Assembly: GCF_000337555.1 (NCBI RefSeq)
Contig: NZ_AOIO01000022.1
Coordinates: 23,360 to 87,359 of the forward strand
Origin: Natrialba asiatica DSM 12278
GTDB lineage: Archaea > Halobacteriota > Halobacteria > Halobacteriales > Natrialbaceae
Length of the DNA stretch: 64,000 nt
Direction of reading: 5' to 3'
The translations under genes and the position numbers were made by a program. Below the pieces are notes generated by a model. It made no database searches. It worked only from the letters and a program-made list of their open reading frames with translations, and had not been told where the DNA came from. Shown one piece after another: positions 35,790 through 44,854 of the stretch (position 1 is the stretch's first letter; each line of letters starts with the position of its first letter).

Positions 35790-36297
35790 CGTGCTGACGC
35801 ACGTCCTCGTCGGGTACAGCATCGGGACCCTGCTCTCGTTTCGATATGCGTGGCTCCGACCGGCACACGTAACGCTGGTTATGATCGGGGCACTCTCGCC
35901 GGATTTCATGAAAATCGATTTGCTCGTTCCGGACGGTCTCGTCGGGTTTCTCCTCGGCATCCCGTTTTCGTGGGCACCGCTGCATACACTCGTCGGGTCG
36001 CTACTCGTCGCGCTCTTCCTCGGAACGCTGCTCATCGCACCTGCGCTTCGCTGGCGTGCGTTCGGTCTCTTTGTGATCGGCGCACTCTCTCACCACGTCC
36101 TTGACGTTGCGCTCGTGACGGCAACGGGGTATTCCTACGCCGTCTTCTGGCCGCTGACGACGTACCGGTTCCCGGCCGCCGACCTCTTCCTGAGTAGTGA
36201 CCGCTGGCCGGCACTGGTGGCCGGTGGACTCGCGCTTACAATCTGGCTGGTCGGGCAACGGATCACGACTGCCGGGGACGATCCCTCGCGGCTATAG
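35782..36297 (+). CDS. YdjM-like membrane-bound metal-dependent hydrolase
   Basis: 171 residues, starting at a GTG that overlaps the end of the previous gene. MPDVLTHVLVGYSIGTLLSF is the typical opening of the YdjM/LexA-binding membrane hydrolase family, with His7 probably a metal ligand. GALSPDFMKIDLL, PLHTLVGS and GALSHHVLDVALV supply further Asp and His residues within four membrane helices. Such proteins are often annotated as metal-dependent hydrolases, but their substrate is unknown. Upstream in-frame codons lie inside the preceding gene in another frame and are not used. Confidence 0.78.
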   Translation: MPDVLTHVLVGYSIGTLLSFRYAWLRPAHVTLVMIGALSPDFMKIDLLVPDGLVGFLLGIPFSWAPLHTLVGSLLVALFLGTLLIAPALRWRAFGLFVIGALSHHVLDVALVTATGYSYAVFWPLTTYRFPAADLFLSSDRWPALVAGGLALTIWLVGQRITTAGDDPSRL

Positions 36298-36313
36298 AGA
36301 CAGAACGAGAGAT

Positions 36314-36742
36314 CTACTCGAGAAACCGCTGTTGAACGTTTCCGGTCGGCACCAGGCACCGATCTTTCTTCCCGAACAACCGGTACCGGTTAGCTGCGAC
36401 GAGTTCGTAAACGCGATCGCGAATCAAGCGTGGCACGAACCGAAACGGAGCGAGGAGTCGATAGATGCCGCCCAGAAGTGTCGCAATTCGGAGGACGGCA
36501 TCGGACTTCACGTAACACTCGTCACCCTCGATCAGGACGATCGACTCGAGTTCGTCGGTGGGCAGTCCGTGTTCGGCGAGGAGTTCCTGACCGGTAGCCG
36601 ACTGGAGGGAGGCGAAGTAAAACTGTTCGTCGGTGTCTCTCGGGACGAGAAACTGGACGAACCCGTTACAGAGGTTACAAACGCCGTCGAAGAGGACGAT
36701 GGGGTCGTCATCGGGAATCGCCGGCTCTGAACTCGCGCTCAT
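36314..36742 (-). CDS. DCC-family thiol-disulfide oxidoreductase (DUF393)
   Basis: 142 residues. The opening IVLFDGVCNLCNGFVQFLVPRD contains the DGxCxxC signature of the family (first cysteine about residue 22). LPTDELESIVLIEGDECYVKSDAVLRI and FVPRLIRDRVYELVAANRYRLFGKKDRC follow, all typical. The protein is predicted to have a thioredoxin-like fold. Members frequently neighbour HTTM/VKGC-like membrane proteins, and here the divergent neighbour is exactly such a gene, suggesting that the two work together. Confidence 0.9.
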   Translation of the reverse strand: MSASSEPAIPDDDPIVLFDGVCNLCNGFVQFLVPRDTDEQFYFASLQSATGQELLAEHGLPTDELESIVLIEGDECYVKSDAVLRIATLLGGIYRLLAPFRFVPRLIRDRVYELVAANRYRLFGKKDRCLVPTGNVQQRFLE

Positions 36743-36982
36743 TCGGGGCTGAAAGTTGGCTCGCGTGGTAGTTCAGCGTTTCGGTCCAATGGGAGGCGAA
36801 GTTACGGATCCTCGGTCTGCGGTCTGTCCGGTGGTTGTTCGGTTACTGCGAACGCGTATCGATGGCTAGTCGATGCGTCGACAGCGAATTCAGGAGCGTC
36901 TCGAAGCTGAGAAAGCGACTGTACCGTGCAACAAACTTATGCCAGTCTAGGCGAGACTCGGGATAGACGAACGGTCACGACG

Positions 36983-38665
36983 ATGTCACAGGAACCGTCC
37001 GGCCCCTCCACCATGCGGAAGCGACTCGGCAAGAGTACCGACTGGTTCGGGCGTGCGATTCGGCGGCGGGTCGCCATCGACCGGCGCGCTCTCGCCGCCT
37101 TTCGAATTTCGATCGCCGCCCTCCTCATCGCCGACCTGGTGGGTCGAACGCGGCTCCTCGAGATGTTCTATACGGATGCGGGCGTGCTCCCGCGCGAAGC
37201 GCTGCTTTCGGACTACTCGTCGTTGACTGCGTACTCGTTGCACACGCTTTCGGGAGAAGCGTGGGCGCAGTGGCTATTGTTCCTCGTCGCCGGGCTCATC
37301 GCGCTGGCGCTGCTCGTCGGGTATCGAACGCGGATCGCGACGATCGTTTCGTGGCTCCTGCTCGTCTCGCTCCACGTTCGCAATCCGATGGTGCTCAACG
37401 CGGGCGACGTGTTGCTCCGAATGTTGTTGTTCTGGAGCATCTTCCTGCCGCTCGGTTCCCAGTGGTCGATAGACGCCCGCCGACGCGAGTCGGCGCAGTC
37501 GACGGGGGACGCCGCGCCGACGGTCGCGACGATCGGAACGATAGCCATTCTGCTCCAGGTGTTGTTGATGTACCTGACCAACGCCGTCCACAAGACCAGA
37601 AGCGACATGTGGACGAGCGGCGAGGCGGTCGTGCACATCTTCCAGGCCGACCACCTGACGGTGCTGCTCGGGAACGTCCTTCCGGAGTACGCCGCCCTGC
37701 TCGAGGTCTTTACGTACGCGTGGATGGTGCTTATCGTCCTCTCGCCCCTCTTGCTCTTGCTCACCGGAATCCCCCGAGCGGTGCTCGCGACCTGTTTCGC
37801 CGGGATGCACCTCGGCATGCTCGTGACGCTTCGGATCGGTCTGTTTCCGCTGATCGTCGTCGCCGGCCTCCTCCTGTTTTACCCGCCCGGCGTCTGGGAC
37901 ACCGCGAGTTCACTCGCAGCCCGCGTCGGTATCGCCGGCCCGCTCCGGCGCACGCTCGACGAACTGCAGTCTCGTGCACCCGTGCTCGCGCGGTCGGCCC
38001 CCGGGTCGTGGCTGCACTCGATCGCGTTCGCATCGAACGAGAACTCGGAAGCCGAGAACGCGACGGATAATCGCAGGGGCGACGATACAAGCTCGCTCAC
38101 GGCCGTCGCGAGCCAGGGGCGCGTGTTCGTCACGACGCTCATCCCCTGGCTCCTGCTCGTTCTCGTCGTCCTCTCGAACGCCGAGGCGGTCGGCTACACC
38201 GAGGTCCCCGACGCCGGAAACGAGGCGCTCGACACCCTGCAGGCCAGCCAGAGCTGGCGGATGTTCGCCCCGAACCCGACGTCGACGGCCCAGTGGTTCG
38301 TCGTTCCCGGTGAACTCGAAAACGGGACGACCGTCGACGCCCTCCACGGATCAGGGGTCGACTGGGATAGACCGCCGAACGTCGATCAAACCTACGAGAC
38401 GGCTCGCGAGCGCAAGTACCTCTCGAACATGCGCTTTGCCGGCAACGAGAACCATCACTCGTACTACGCAAACTACCTCTGTGATCGCTGGAACCGCGAG
38501 CACGACACGACCCTCGAGAATCTGACTGTCTACGGCATGTCGGATCGCTCCGGGCCGTACGCGGACGAATCCGACGTGTCGAAATCCGAGGTCATCGAGT
38601 ACGACTGCTCGGGCGAGTTCATCCAGGAGGAAGAATCGGACGCAATCGTCGTCACGCCCGAGTGA
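36983..38665 (+). CDS. HTTM domain membrane protein (VKGC-like)
   Basis: 560 residues. Six to eight membrane helices form the HTTM domain in the first 330 residues, with the typical sequence RRVAIDRRALAAFRISIAALLIADLVGR, FYTDAGVLPREALL, VRNPMVLNAGDVLLRMLLFWSIFLPLG and the amphipathic loop after HKTRSDMWTSGEAV. The C-terminal part (410-560) has another helix and an outward-facing region with QSWRMFAPNPTSTAQWFVVPG. HTTM proteins are distant relatives of vitamin-K-dependent gamma-carboxylase; the substrate in archaea is unknown. It is divergent from the DCC-family gene. The ATG at 36983 gives a Ser/Pro-rich short leader; an earlier GTG at 36926 is possible. Confidence 0.85.
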   Translation: MSQEPSGPSTMRKRLGKSTDWFGRAIRRRVAIDRRALAAFRISIAALLIADLVGRTRLLEMFYTDAGVLPREALLSDYSSLTAYSLHTLSGEAWAQWLLFLVAGLIALALLVGYRTRIATIVSWLLLVSLHVRNPMVLNAGDVLLRMLLFWSIFLPLGSQWSIDARRRESAQSTGDAAPTVATIGTIAILLQVLLMYLTNAVHKTRSDMWTSGEAVVHIFQADHLTVLLGNVLPEYAALLEVFTYAWMVLIVLSPLLLLLTGIPRAVLATCFAGMHLGMLVTLRIGLFPLIVVAGLLLFYPPGVWDTASSLAARVGIAGPLRRTLDELQSRAPVLARSAPGSWLHSIAFASNENSEAENATDNRRGDDTSSLTAVASQGRVFVTTLIPWLLLVLVVLSNAEAVGYTEVPDAGNEALDTLQASQSWRMFAPNPTSTAQWFVVPGELENGTTVDALHGSGVDWDRPPNVDQTYETARERKYLSNMRFAGNENHHSYYANYLCDRWNREHDTTLENLTVYGMSDRSGPYADESDVSKSEVIEYDCSGEFIQEEESDAIVVTPE

Positions 38666-38719
38666 CTCACTCTCGAGGAGGAACCGGTCGGGAACCAGTC
38701 GAGAGCCGCGAGTAACGTC

Positions 38720-40039
38720 TTAGTCGTCTGCTGCAGCCGTTTCCGTCCCGGCGGTCGACTCCGCGCGTTCGAGATTATCGAGGTACTCGTCGGCGTCGAG
38801 TGCCGCCTTCGAGCCCATGCCGGCCGCCGTCACCGCCTGCTGGTAGTGGTAGTCGACGACGTCGCCAGCGCCGAAGAGGCCGGGCACGTCGGTTTCGGTC
38901 TGGCCACCACCGACACCGCCCTGGGTGCGGAGGTAGCCTTCGTCGTTCAGTTTGACGCCGGTACCGCCGAGATACTCGGTGTTCGGCGTGTGGCCGATCG
39001 CGAGGAAGACTGCACCGACATCGAACTCGAACTCGTTCGTCTCGGGGTCGTCGAGTCGGTCGGTCGGGTGGCCCTGCTCGTTCTCGACGAGCGTGACGTT
39101 GTCGACGCCCTCGTCCTGGGAGCCGTGAATCTCGAGGAGTTCGGTGTTTTTCATGATCTCCATCTCGCCGTCCTCGACCTTCTCCTCGACGCGGTCGATC
39201 CAGTAGTCCTCCGCGCGGAACTCCTCGCGCCGGTGGACGAGGTAGACGGTGTCCGCGAACTTGGTGAGGAAGGTCGCTTCCTCCATGGCGGCGTCGCCGC
39301 CGCCGACGACGAGCATGTCCTCGCCGCGGAAGAACGCGCCGTCGCAGGTGGCACACGTCGAAAGTCCGTAGCCCATGAGTTCGTCCTCGCCGGGGATACC
39401 GAGCGTGCGTGCGCTCGCACCCGAGGCAACGATGACGGCGTCTGCGGTGTAGCTGTCGCCGTTAGCGAGGTCAACGCGGAACGGGCGCGTATCGGCGTCG
39501 ACGGATTCGACGATGCCGTTTTTCAGTTCGGCACCGAACTGGCGAGCCTGCTCTTTCATGTTGTTGACGAGTTCGGGGCCGCCGATCCCGTCGGGGAAGC
39601 CGGGGTAGTTTGCAACGTCGGTGGTCAGGGTGAGTTGCCCGCCGGGTTCGTCGCCCTCGATGACGAGGGGATCGTTGTTCGCGCGGCCGGCGTAGATGGC
39701 GGCGGTCAGGCCGGCGATGCCGGTGCCGGTAATGATGAGTTTGCGGTGTTCGACGCCGTCGCTCTCGTCGTCTTCGATACCGAGTTTCTCGTCGAGGTCG
39801 CCGGTTTCGTTGAGCGCGCTGGTCTCGTCCCAGCCGCCGATCAGTTCGTCGTCGATGAAGACTTCCGGCGCGGTCTGGCGGCCGTCGGCGCGTTCGACCA
39901 TCTCCTCGAACAGCTCGTCGTCACCGGTCACGTTGTACTCTTCGTACTCGACTCCCTTGCTGTCGAAGAGGTCCTTTGCCTTCTCACAGTAGGGACAATC
40001 CGTTTTGGTATAAATCTCGACTCGAGGCTGCTCGCTCAT
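38720..40039 (-). CDS. Glutaredoxin-thioredoxin reductase fusion
   Basis: 439 residues. Residues 1-85 are a complete glutaredoxin (CPYC at 15-18; cis-Pro in TAPEVFIDDELIGGWDE). From about 97 a low-molecular-weight thioredoxin reductase begins: FAD motif GTGIAGLTAAIYAGR, the redox pair CATC, the NAD(P)H-binding VVGGGDAAMEEATFL, and the C-terminal FAD motif GLFGAGDVVDYHYQQ. The fusion suggests that the reductase passes electrons directly to its own glutaredoxin. The nucleotide-binding HRREEF fits NADPH-type reductases. TATA-like DNA upstream is weak. The tail (about 420-439) is Ala/Glu/Thr-rich. Confidence 0.93.
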   Translation of the reverse strand: MSEQPRVEIYTKTDCPYCEKAKDLFDSKGVEYEEYNVTGDDELFEEMVERADGRQTAPEVFIDDELIGGWDETSALNETGDLDEKLGIEDDESDGVEHRKLIITGTGIAGLTAAIYAGRANNDPLVIEGDEPGGQLTLTTDVANYPGFPDGIGGPELVNNMKEQARQFGAELKNGIVESVDADTRPFRVDLANGDSYTADAVIVASGASARTLGIPGEDELMGYGLSTCATCDGAFFRGEDMLVVGGGDAAMEEATFLTKFADTVYLVHRREEFRAEDYWIDRVEEKVEDGEMEIMKNTELLEIHGSQDEGVDNVTLVENEQGHPTDRLDDPETNEFEFDVGAVFLAIGHTPNTEYLGGTGVKLNDEGYLRTQGGVGGGQTETDVPGLFGAGDVVDYHYQQAVTAAGMGSKAALDADEYLDNLERAESTAGTETAAADD

Positions 40040-40171
40040 GTACAGTACTTGGGAAACAGGGCGTAAACCCCTTGCGTTCCCAGCAACTGCCCTGTTGTAC
40101 CTGTTATCGTCTCACTCACTACCGTCCACTCACCGCTGCTCTCCCAGGCACGCTATGTGCAACTCAACCGG

Positions 40172-41485
40172 TCAATCGCTCGCCTCCGAATCCGCCGGCG
40201 CACGAGTTCGTTCGGTGAACTCGACGGTGACTGAAAGGGGGCGGTCCACCCGCTCTTCGAGCGCCCGCTCGAGATCCGATGGCAGCGCCGGATACGCGGT
40301 ATCGGCGGGGCGTCGTACCACGACCGTCACCTCCGTTTCGTCGCTGACCGCGCCGCCGTCCTCGAACTCGGTTCGAACCTCGGTGAGTTCGAGTTCAGCG
40401 TACGAGTCCTCGGCAAGAACTGTCCGGACCTCGTCGTTGACCGCGTTCTGGAACGCCACGTGCTGAGTGAGTACCATACCAGCACCGCCGAGGACGGCGA
40501 TTCCGACGACGAACATGATCGCGAGCGTCGCGGTTCGATCGCTCGAGAGGTTCGCCCGGAGCGAGCCGGGTTCCCACCCCGCCGGCCGGTAGCCGAGATA
40601 CCAGAAAACGGTGAGTCCGGCAAGGAGAATCGACGTCGCATTGACCGCGAGCAGGACGAACGCGCCGAGAGCGACGCCGATCTCTCCCCACGCGAGTCCG
40701 ATACCGACCGCCGACGCGGCCGGAATGAGAGCGACGGCGATCATGACGCCGACCAGCGAAACGGGGATCGCCGTTGCGAGGCCAAACGCACCCGCAGCCC
40801 CGGCACAGATGCCGACGACGAGCGCGAGTAAGCCGGGCGAGATGCGGTTTTGGACCTGCGTGATAGCCGTAATATCGATGGGGACTGGAACGATTGCCCC
40901 CGTTCGGATCACCCAGGCAAACGCGAAGGCACCGACTATCGCGACGAACAGTCCACGAACCAGCGACAAGACGCCGTCACCGAACATCTGGCGGTCGTTG
41001 AGCACGAGACCGACGGTTCCGGTCAACGCCGCACTCACCTGCGGTGCGATCACCATCGAGCCGACGACGATCGCGGGCGAATCCAGCAGGAGTCCCGCTG
41101 TCGCAACGACGGCGCTCAACAGGGTCATCACGTAGTAGGTGACCCGTCCCGGCGTCATGTTCAACGCCTTCGTCCGGATCTCCTCGCGAGAAATACTGTC
41201 ATCCTCTTCTTGTCCGCTGACAAAGCGGTCCTCCAATTCCTCGATCCGTGGCGTCCGCGCGGTTTCAATCGACGAGACGATGATGAACTCGTCCTCGATG
41301 CCGACCTCCCGAAGCGATGTCAGCACGTGGTCGACGGCCTGCGTCGGCACCGGAAAGGTCACGAGTTCAGCATCGATCCCGTCGCTGCACTCGCTGGTGC
41401 GGACGTAATCGAGCCCCTCGGCTTCGAGAACGCGAAGTGCGTCGTCTCGTCTCTCCCCCGGGACGAGCACCTGGAGCAAGCGCAT
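40172..41485 (-). CDS. DUF389 family membrane protein (TIGR00341)
   Basis: 437 residues. A soluble N-terminal ferredoxin-like domain (1-85, MRLLQVLVPGERRDDALRVL...) is followed by the DUF389 core of six to seven helices, with the conserved YYVMTLLSAVVATAGLLLDSPAIVVGSMVIAPQVSAALTG. A C-terminal soluble domain (350-437) follows. Function is unknown; the family is broadly distributed, and transport or sensing at the membrane has been proposed. ATG at 41485 matches the family opening. Monocistronic. Confidence 0.88.
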   Translation of the reverse strand: MRLLQVLVPGERRDDALRVLEAEGLDYVRTSECSDGIDAELVTFPVPTQAVDHVLTSLREVGIEDEFIIVSSIETARTPRIEELEDRFVSGQEEDDSISREEIRTKALNMTPGRVTYYVMTLLSAVVATAGLLLDSPAIVVGSMVIAPQVSAALTGTVGLVLNDRQMFGDGVLSLVRGLFVAIVGAFAFAWVIRTGAIVPVPIDITAITQVQNRISPGLLALVVGICAGAAGAFGLATAIPVSLVGVMIAVALIPAASAVGIGLAWGEIGVALGAFVLLAVNATSILLAGLTVFWYLGYRPAGWEPGSLRANLSSDRTATLAIMFVVGIAVLGGAGMVLTQHVAFQNAVNDEVRTVLAEDSYAELELTEVRTEFEDGGAVSDETEVTVVVRRPADTAYPALPSDLERALEERVDRPLSVTVEFTERTRAPADSEASD

Positions 41486-41714
41486 TCAGCGGGCGTACAC
41501 TACTCCAGGTGAAATGGGTGCCGATGCGCTCCAGGCAGTGAATCCTCCGGTTGCGCTGCGTTTCGAGACGCTTCAGGCAGTCTCGACGAGTTCACCTGTC
41601 CGATCGCTGTGAGGCCGACTCGGCTCACCCGCCAGCCACCGTTCGAGGGGTGAGTGAGGGTTGAAGGCGGCGGGAGGGCGATGAACTTACGGGCCCCACC
41701 GAGAAGGGGACACT

Positions 41715-42002
41715 ATGGCTGCGGATCTCGAGGAGAAGACCGATCGATACGAATCGTTACTCGCGGACGCGCTCGCTGAGGCGACGGTCGCGCCGCGGGA
41801 GGGAACGCCAATGGCTGACGCGGCCGCGGACTGTTACGGGATGGCCGAGTCGTACCTCGAAGACGGTCGGCACTTCCGCGAGAACGACGATCCCGTCAAC
41901 GCGCTGGCGTCGTTTTCCTACGGCCACGCGTGGCTCGACGCGGGTGCACGTATCGGGCTGTTCGACGTGCCCACCGAAGGACATCTGTTTACCGTCGAAT
42001 AG
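41715..42002 (+). CDS. DUF357 family protein
   Basis: 95 residues, all helical. MAADLEEKTDRYESLLADALAEATV is followed by a second helix and ALASFSYGHAWLDAGARIGLF, the conserved end of archaeal DUF357 proteins. The fold is a small helical bundle; function unknown. It ends 15 bases from the convergent fumarylacetoacetate-hydrolase-family gene. ATG at 41715 is the only reasonable start. Confidence 0.85.
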   Translation: MAADLEEKTDRYESLLADALAEATVAPREGTPMADAAADCYGMAESYLEDGRHFRENDDPVNALASFSYGHAWLDAGARIGLFDVPTEGHLFTVE

Positions 42003-42017
42003 CGCGCGATCACGCGA

Positions 42018-42755
42018 TCAGGGAATGCGAACGGTGTGTTCGAGCGTCCCGACGCCTTCGACTTCGATTTCGACCGCGTCGCCGTCCGAGAGCGGGCCGA
42101 CTCCCTCGGGCGTCCCGGTCGCGATCACGTCGCCCGGCTCGAGCGTGAGGTAGGTCGTAATCTCGGCGATCAGTTCCGGAATCGAAAAGATGAGTTGTTC
42201 GCGAGAGCCGTCCTGTTTTACCTCGCCGTTGACTCGCGACTGGACGCGTGCGTCGTCGGGAACCTCGTCGGGCGTGGCGAGTACCGGTCCGAGCGGGGCG
42301 GACCCGTCGAAGGCCTTTCCGCGAATCCAGTTTTGCTCCTGGCGCTGATCCTCGCGGTTCGACACGTCGTTCATGCAGGTAACGCCCTCGACGACGTCCA
42401 TCGCGTTGGCTTGGGAGACGTGGCGACACTGCTCCCCGATGACGACGCCGAGTTCGGCTTCGTAGTCGATCCGGTCCTTGCCCGCGGGAACGGTGACGGT
42501 ATCGCCGTGACCCGCGAGGGCGTTCGGCGGCTTCAAAAAGAGCATCGGGCGGTCCGGCAGGTCGGACCCCATCTCGTCGGCGTGGTCGGCGTAGTTGCGG
42601 CCGATACAGACGATCTTCGATGGCTCACACGGCGGGAGCACGTCGATTTCGTCGCCGTCGAGACTGTAGCTTTCGTTCGCAAAGTGAACGTGGCCGCTCT
42701 CGAACTCGCCGCGTCGGACTGCACCGGCCGGGTCGCGGAATCGGACGTATTTCAT
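42018..42755 (-). CDS. Fumarylacetoacetate hydrolase family protein
   Basis: 245 residues, cytoplasmic. The core has KIVCIGRNYADHADEMG, LFLKPPNALAGHGDTV and the metal-binding IDYEAELGVVIG (Glu ligands), then GVTCMNDVSNREDQR, KAFDGSAPLGPVL and GDVIATGTPEGVGPL. These are the signatures of the FAH C-terminal family, which includes acylpyruvate hydrolases, oxaloacetate decarboxylases and catabolic 2-oxo-diene hydrolases. The exact substrate cannot be told; acylpyruvase is likely. Start at 42755 has a TTTTTGC element about 28 bases upstream. Confidence 0.9.
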   Translation of the reverse strand: MKYVRFRDPAGAVRRGEFESGHVHFANESYSLDGDEIDVLPPCEPSKIVCIGRNYADHADEMGSDLPDRPMLFLKPPNALAGHGDTVTVPAGKDRIDYEAELGVVIGEQCRHVSQANAMDVVEGVTCMNDVSNREDQRQEQNWIRGKAFDGSAPLGPVLATPDEVPDDARVQSRVNGEVKQDGSREQLIFSIPELIAEITTYLTLEPGDVIATGTPEGVGPLSDGDAVEIEVEGVGTLEHTVRIP

Positions 42756-42814
42756 GGCCGAGGGGTTGTCTCGGCGGGGCAAAAACGTTGAGGTGGCGGC
42801 GGTGCTCGCGACCG

Positions 42815-42830
42815 TGTCTATCCGTAGACA
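42815..42830. promoter_or_regulatory. Inverted repeat upstream of FAH-family gene
   Basis: TGTCTA-TCCG-TAGACA, a perfect 6-base palindrome around a 4-base centre, about 60-75 bases before the start at 42755 and upstream of its TATA-like element. It is a candidate regulator-binding site. Confidence 0.4.
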
Positions 42831-42967
42831 ATAGCACGGTTTCGGTATTCAGAACCGCCTGCGAAAATCGCGTGCAGAATACGGGGGTTACGTTCAGCGG
42901 ACCGGTTTGGCAGAGGCCGTATTTTCAAAACTGGGCGCGATCGCGGCGCGAACTCGAATAGGATCGA

Positions 42968-43195
42968 CTATCGATTTACGCGTCTCAGCCCCGCCCGGGC
43001 GATGACGATTCCCACGAGCAGGGCTATCGCGCCGGCGACCGCCCACCGCACTGATCGTCCAGCGATCGGTTCGCAGTCTGCGACGCACAAAATAGGACCT
43101 ATCTGGACGATTCCGAGGCCTTGGACTAGCCATAACGCCCCGAGAAGCGCCACGACGGTGCCGAAGATCGTCAATAGAGTCGTTTTCGCGTTCAT
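42968..43195 (-). CDS. Small two-helix membrane protein
   Basis: 75 residues with two membrane helices (about 6-28 and 50-67) separated by a loop with two cysteines (ILCVADCEPIAG) and a basic C-terminus (RAGLRRVNR). Codon use and the helix pattern support a real gene. Function unknown. It lies 28 bases downstream of the methyltransferase gene on the same strand and may be co-transcribed with it. Confidence 0.72.
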   Translation of the reverse strand: MNAKTTLLTIFGTVVALLGALWLVQGLGIVQIGPILCVADCEPIAGRSVRWAVAGAIALLVGIVIARAGLRRVNR

Positions 43196-43223
43196 GGTTC
43201 AGTACGACTCTTGATATCTATCG

Positions 43224-43919
43224 TCATTTGAGGATTCGATCGTCGGTCTCGGTACGACGCACTGGCGTGGCGGTTCCGCGCACGAAGGGTCTGGACGGAC
43301 TCACACCGATACTCAGCGTTTCGATTTCGTCGAGAGCGAACGGACCCGATGCGATCCAGTCGTCCGTTCGACGGTTGAGACGGCAGCCGTTGTCGATCCG
43401 TTTCCAGAGCGGTGTCACCACGTCCTGGACGTAGCCACGCAGCCCGTCCGACCGGACGTGTTCGAGAAAGCGGAACTCGCCGTCCGGCTTCACGACGCGG
43501 CGGACTTCCTCGAGGGCCAACAACGGGTCCTGTACCGTACAAAACACCGCGGAGGCGATGACCACGTCGAACGTATCGTCCGCATAGGGTAGGGATTCAG
43601 CCCGTCCTGATTGCAGGTGTATGTCCAGATTGTGAGTGGTGGCTGTTTGCTCCGCCTGCCTCCGTCTGTCGGGATCCGGTTCGAGCGCGTGCAGGCGGAG
43701 TGCTGGCTCACGCTGGACCGCCGTTTGCAGGTACGGGACCATTGCACCGCTCCCCGCGCCGAGATCCAGTATCACCCCTTCGAGTTCGCGCGCGAGATAC
43801 CGTCGATGCTCGGCGAGGTCAAACCGCTCAGAGAGCGCGGCGACGATCGACTGACCGGGAGTTGGTGATTTCGATTCCGACCGGTTCGTATCGGTTTTTT
43901 CAGTTGCTCTGCTCGGCAT
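43224..43919 (-). CDS. Class I SAM-dependent methyltransferase
   Basis: 231 residues. Motif I is VILDLGAGSGAMVPYL (about 49-64), an acidic motif II LHALEPDPDRR follows, and SLPYADDTFDVVIASAVFCTVQDPLLALEEVRRVVKPDGEFRFLEHV carries motifs III-IV in the UbiE/METTL7-like manner. The substrate is unknown. The start at 43919 (MPSRATEKTD) is preferred over an upstream ATG at 43949 because the intervening residues are not family-like. The next gene downstream is a small membrane protein on the same strand. Confidence 0.86.
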   Translation of the reverse strand: MPSRATEKTDTNRSESKSPTPGQSIVAALSERFDLAEHRRYLARELEGVILDLGAGSGAMVPYLQTAVQREPALRLHALEPDPDRRRQAEQTATTHNLDIHLQSGRAESLPYADDTFDVVIASAVFCTVQDPLLALEEVRRVVKPDGEFRFLEHVRSDGLRGYVQDVVTPLWKRIDNGCRLNRRTDDWIASGPFALDEIETLSIGVSPSRPFVRGTATPVRRTETDDRILK

Positions 43920-44116
43920 GAGTTGGTGTGAGAGACGGTCCACCGACACATGTGAATAGTGCCCTACATCTGAGGCGGGTTTAAGTGCGTATACTGCATA
44001 CTCTTCTCCGATGCGACACCGGCCGCGGCAGATGCAGCCCGATCAACTCGGTACTGGACGGAGCAACTGAATACAGGTATCCCGGGCGCTCTGGCCACGA
44101 AGCACGGATCGATGGT

Positions 44117-44758
44117 ATGAGATATATTACGATCGTCATTCCGCGGATCGACGATGAACGCTGTTCTAACGGCCAGTGCGCTCCCGATCAAGCAGTAACG
44201 GTTGAAGCGATACATCATATCAATCTCTTGGACGACGGAACCGGCGTCGGACTGTATCAACTCCGCGGCGACTTCGAACAGGGAACGAACGTATTGGAGG
44301 CGAACCCGGATGTGTTAGCGTGCGAAACGTCCGAGGCGTCGGAAGGGCTTGTCTACCTCCATTTTCGAGCAAATGCCCTCATGACCGATCTCCTCGGTAT
44401 ATTCCGACAGTACGAGATCGTCGTGGACTGGCCGATGGAATACACCGATCAGGGTGGACTTCGGGTAACCATGCTCGGAGAGGACGAGAAGATCCGAGAG
44501 ACGATCGCAGAAATCCCCGACGGAATTCAGATTACGCTCGAAGGGACCGGCGAGTATCACTCGGATACGCGCCGGCTCGCGTCGCTGCTAACGGAACGCC
44601 AGCAAGAATTGTTAGACCTAGCGATCGATGAGGGCTATTACGAGATGCCGCGGCGCGCGACCCTCCGCGACCTTGCGGATCGAGAGGGTATCTCTGCGGG
44701 AACGGTTGGCGAGCATCTTCGGAAAATCGAAACGAAAGTGATTATGGAACTCGTTTGA
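44117..44758 (+). CDS. Bacterio-opsin-activator-type HTH_10 regulator
   Basis: 213 residues. The N-terminal sensor domain (1-150) contains IHHINLLDDGTGVGLYQLRGDFEQG, as in other haloarchaeal Bat-like regulators, and LTERQQELLDLAIDEGYYEMPRRATLRDLADREGISAGTVGEHLRKIETKV at 155-207 is a clear HTH_10 domain. These factors respond to small molecules or redox. It is convergent with the sugar-isomerase-like gene at the edge of the ebo-like cluster and is a candidate regulator of that cluster, by position only. ATG at 44117. Confidence 0.87.
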   Translation: MRYITIVIPRIDDERCSNGQCAPDQAVTVEAIHHINLLDDGTGVGLYQLRGDFEQGTNVLEANPDVLACETSEASEGLVYLHFRANALMTDLLGIFRQYEIVVDWPMEYTDQGGLRVTMLGEDEKIRETIAEIPDGIQITLEGTGEYHSDTRRLASLLTERQQELLDLAIDEGYYEMPRRATLRDLADREGISAGTVGEHLRKIETKVIMELV

Positions 44759-44854
44759 CGCCGGGTTTGTACAACGAGACAGTCATCTCAGCATCTGCCA
44801 CGATGCGACTGAAACTTCGAATAAAGAAGTCATATCACCAACTCTTGCTCTCGC

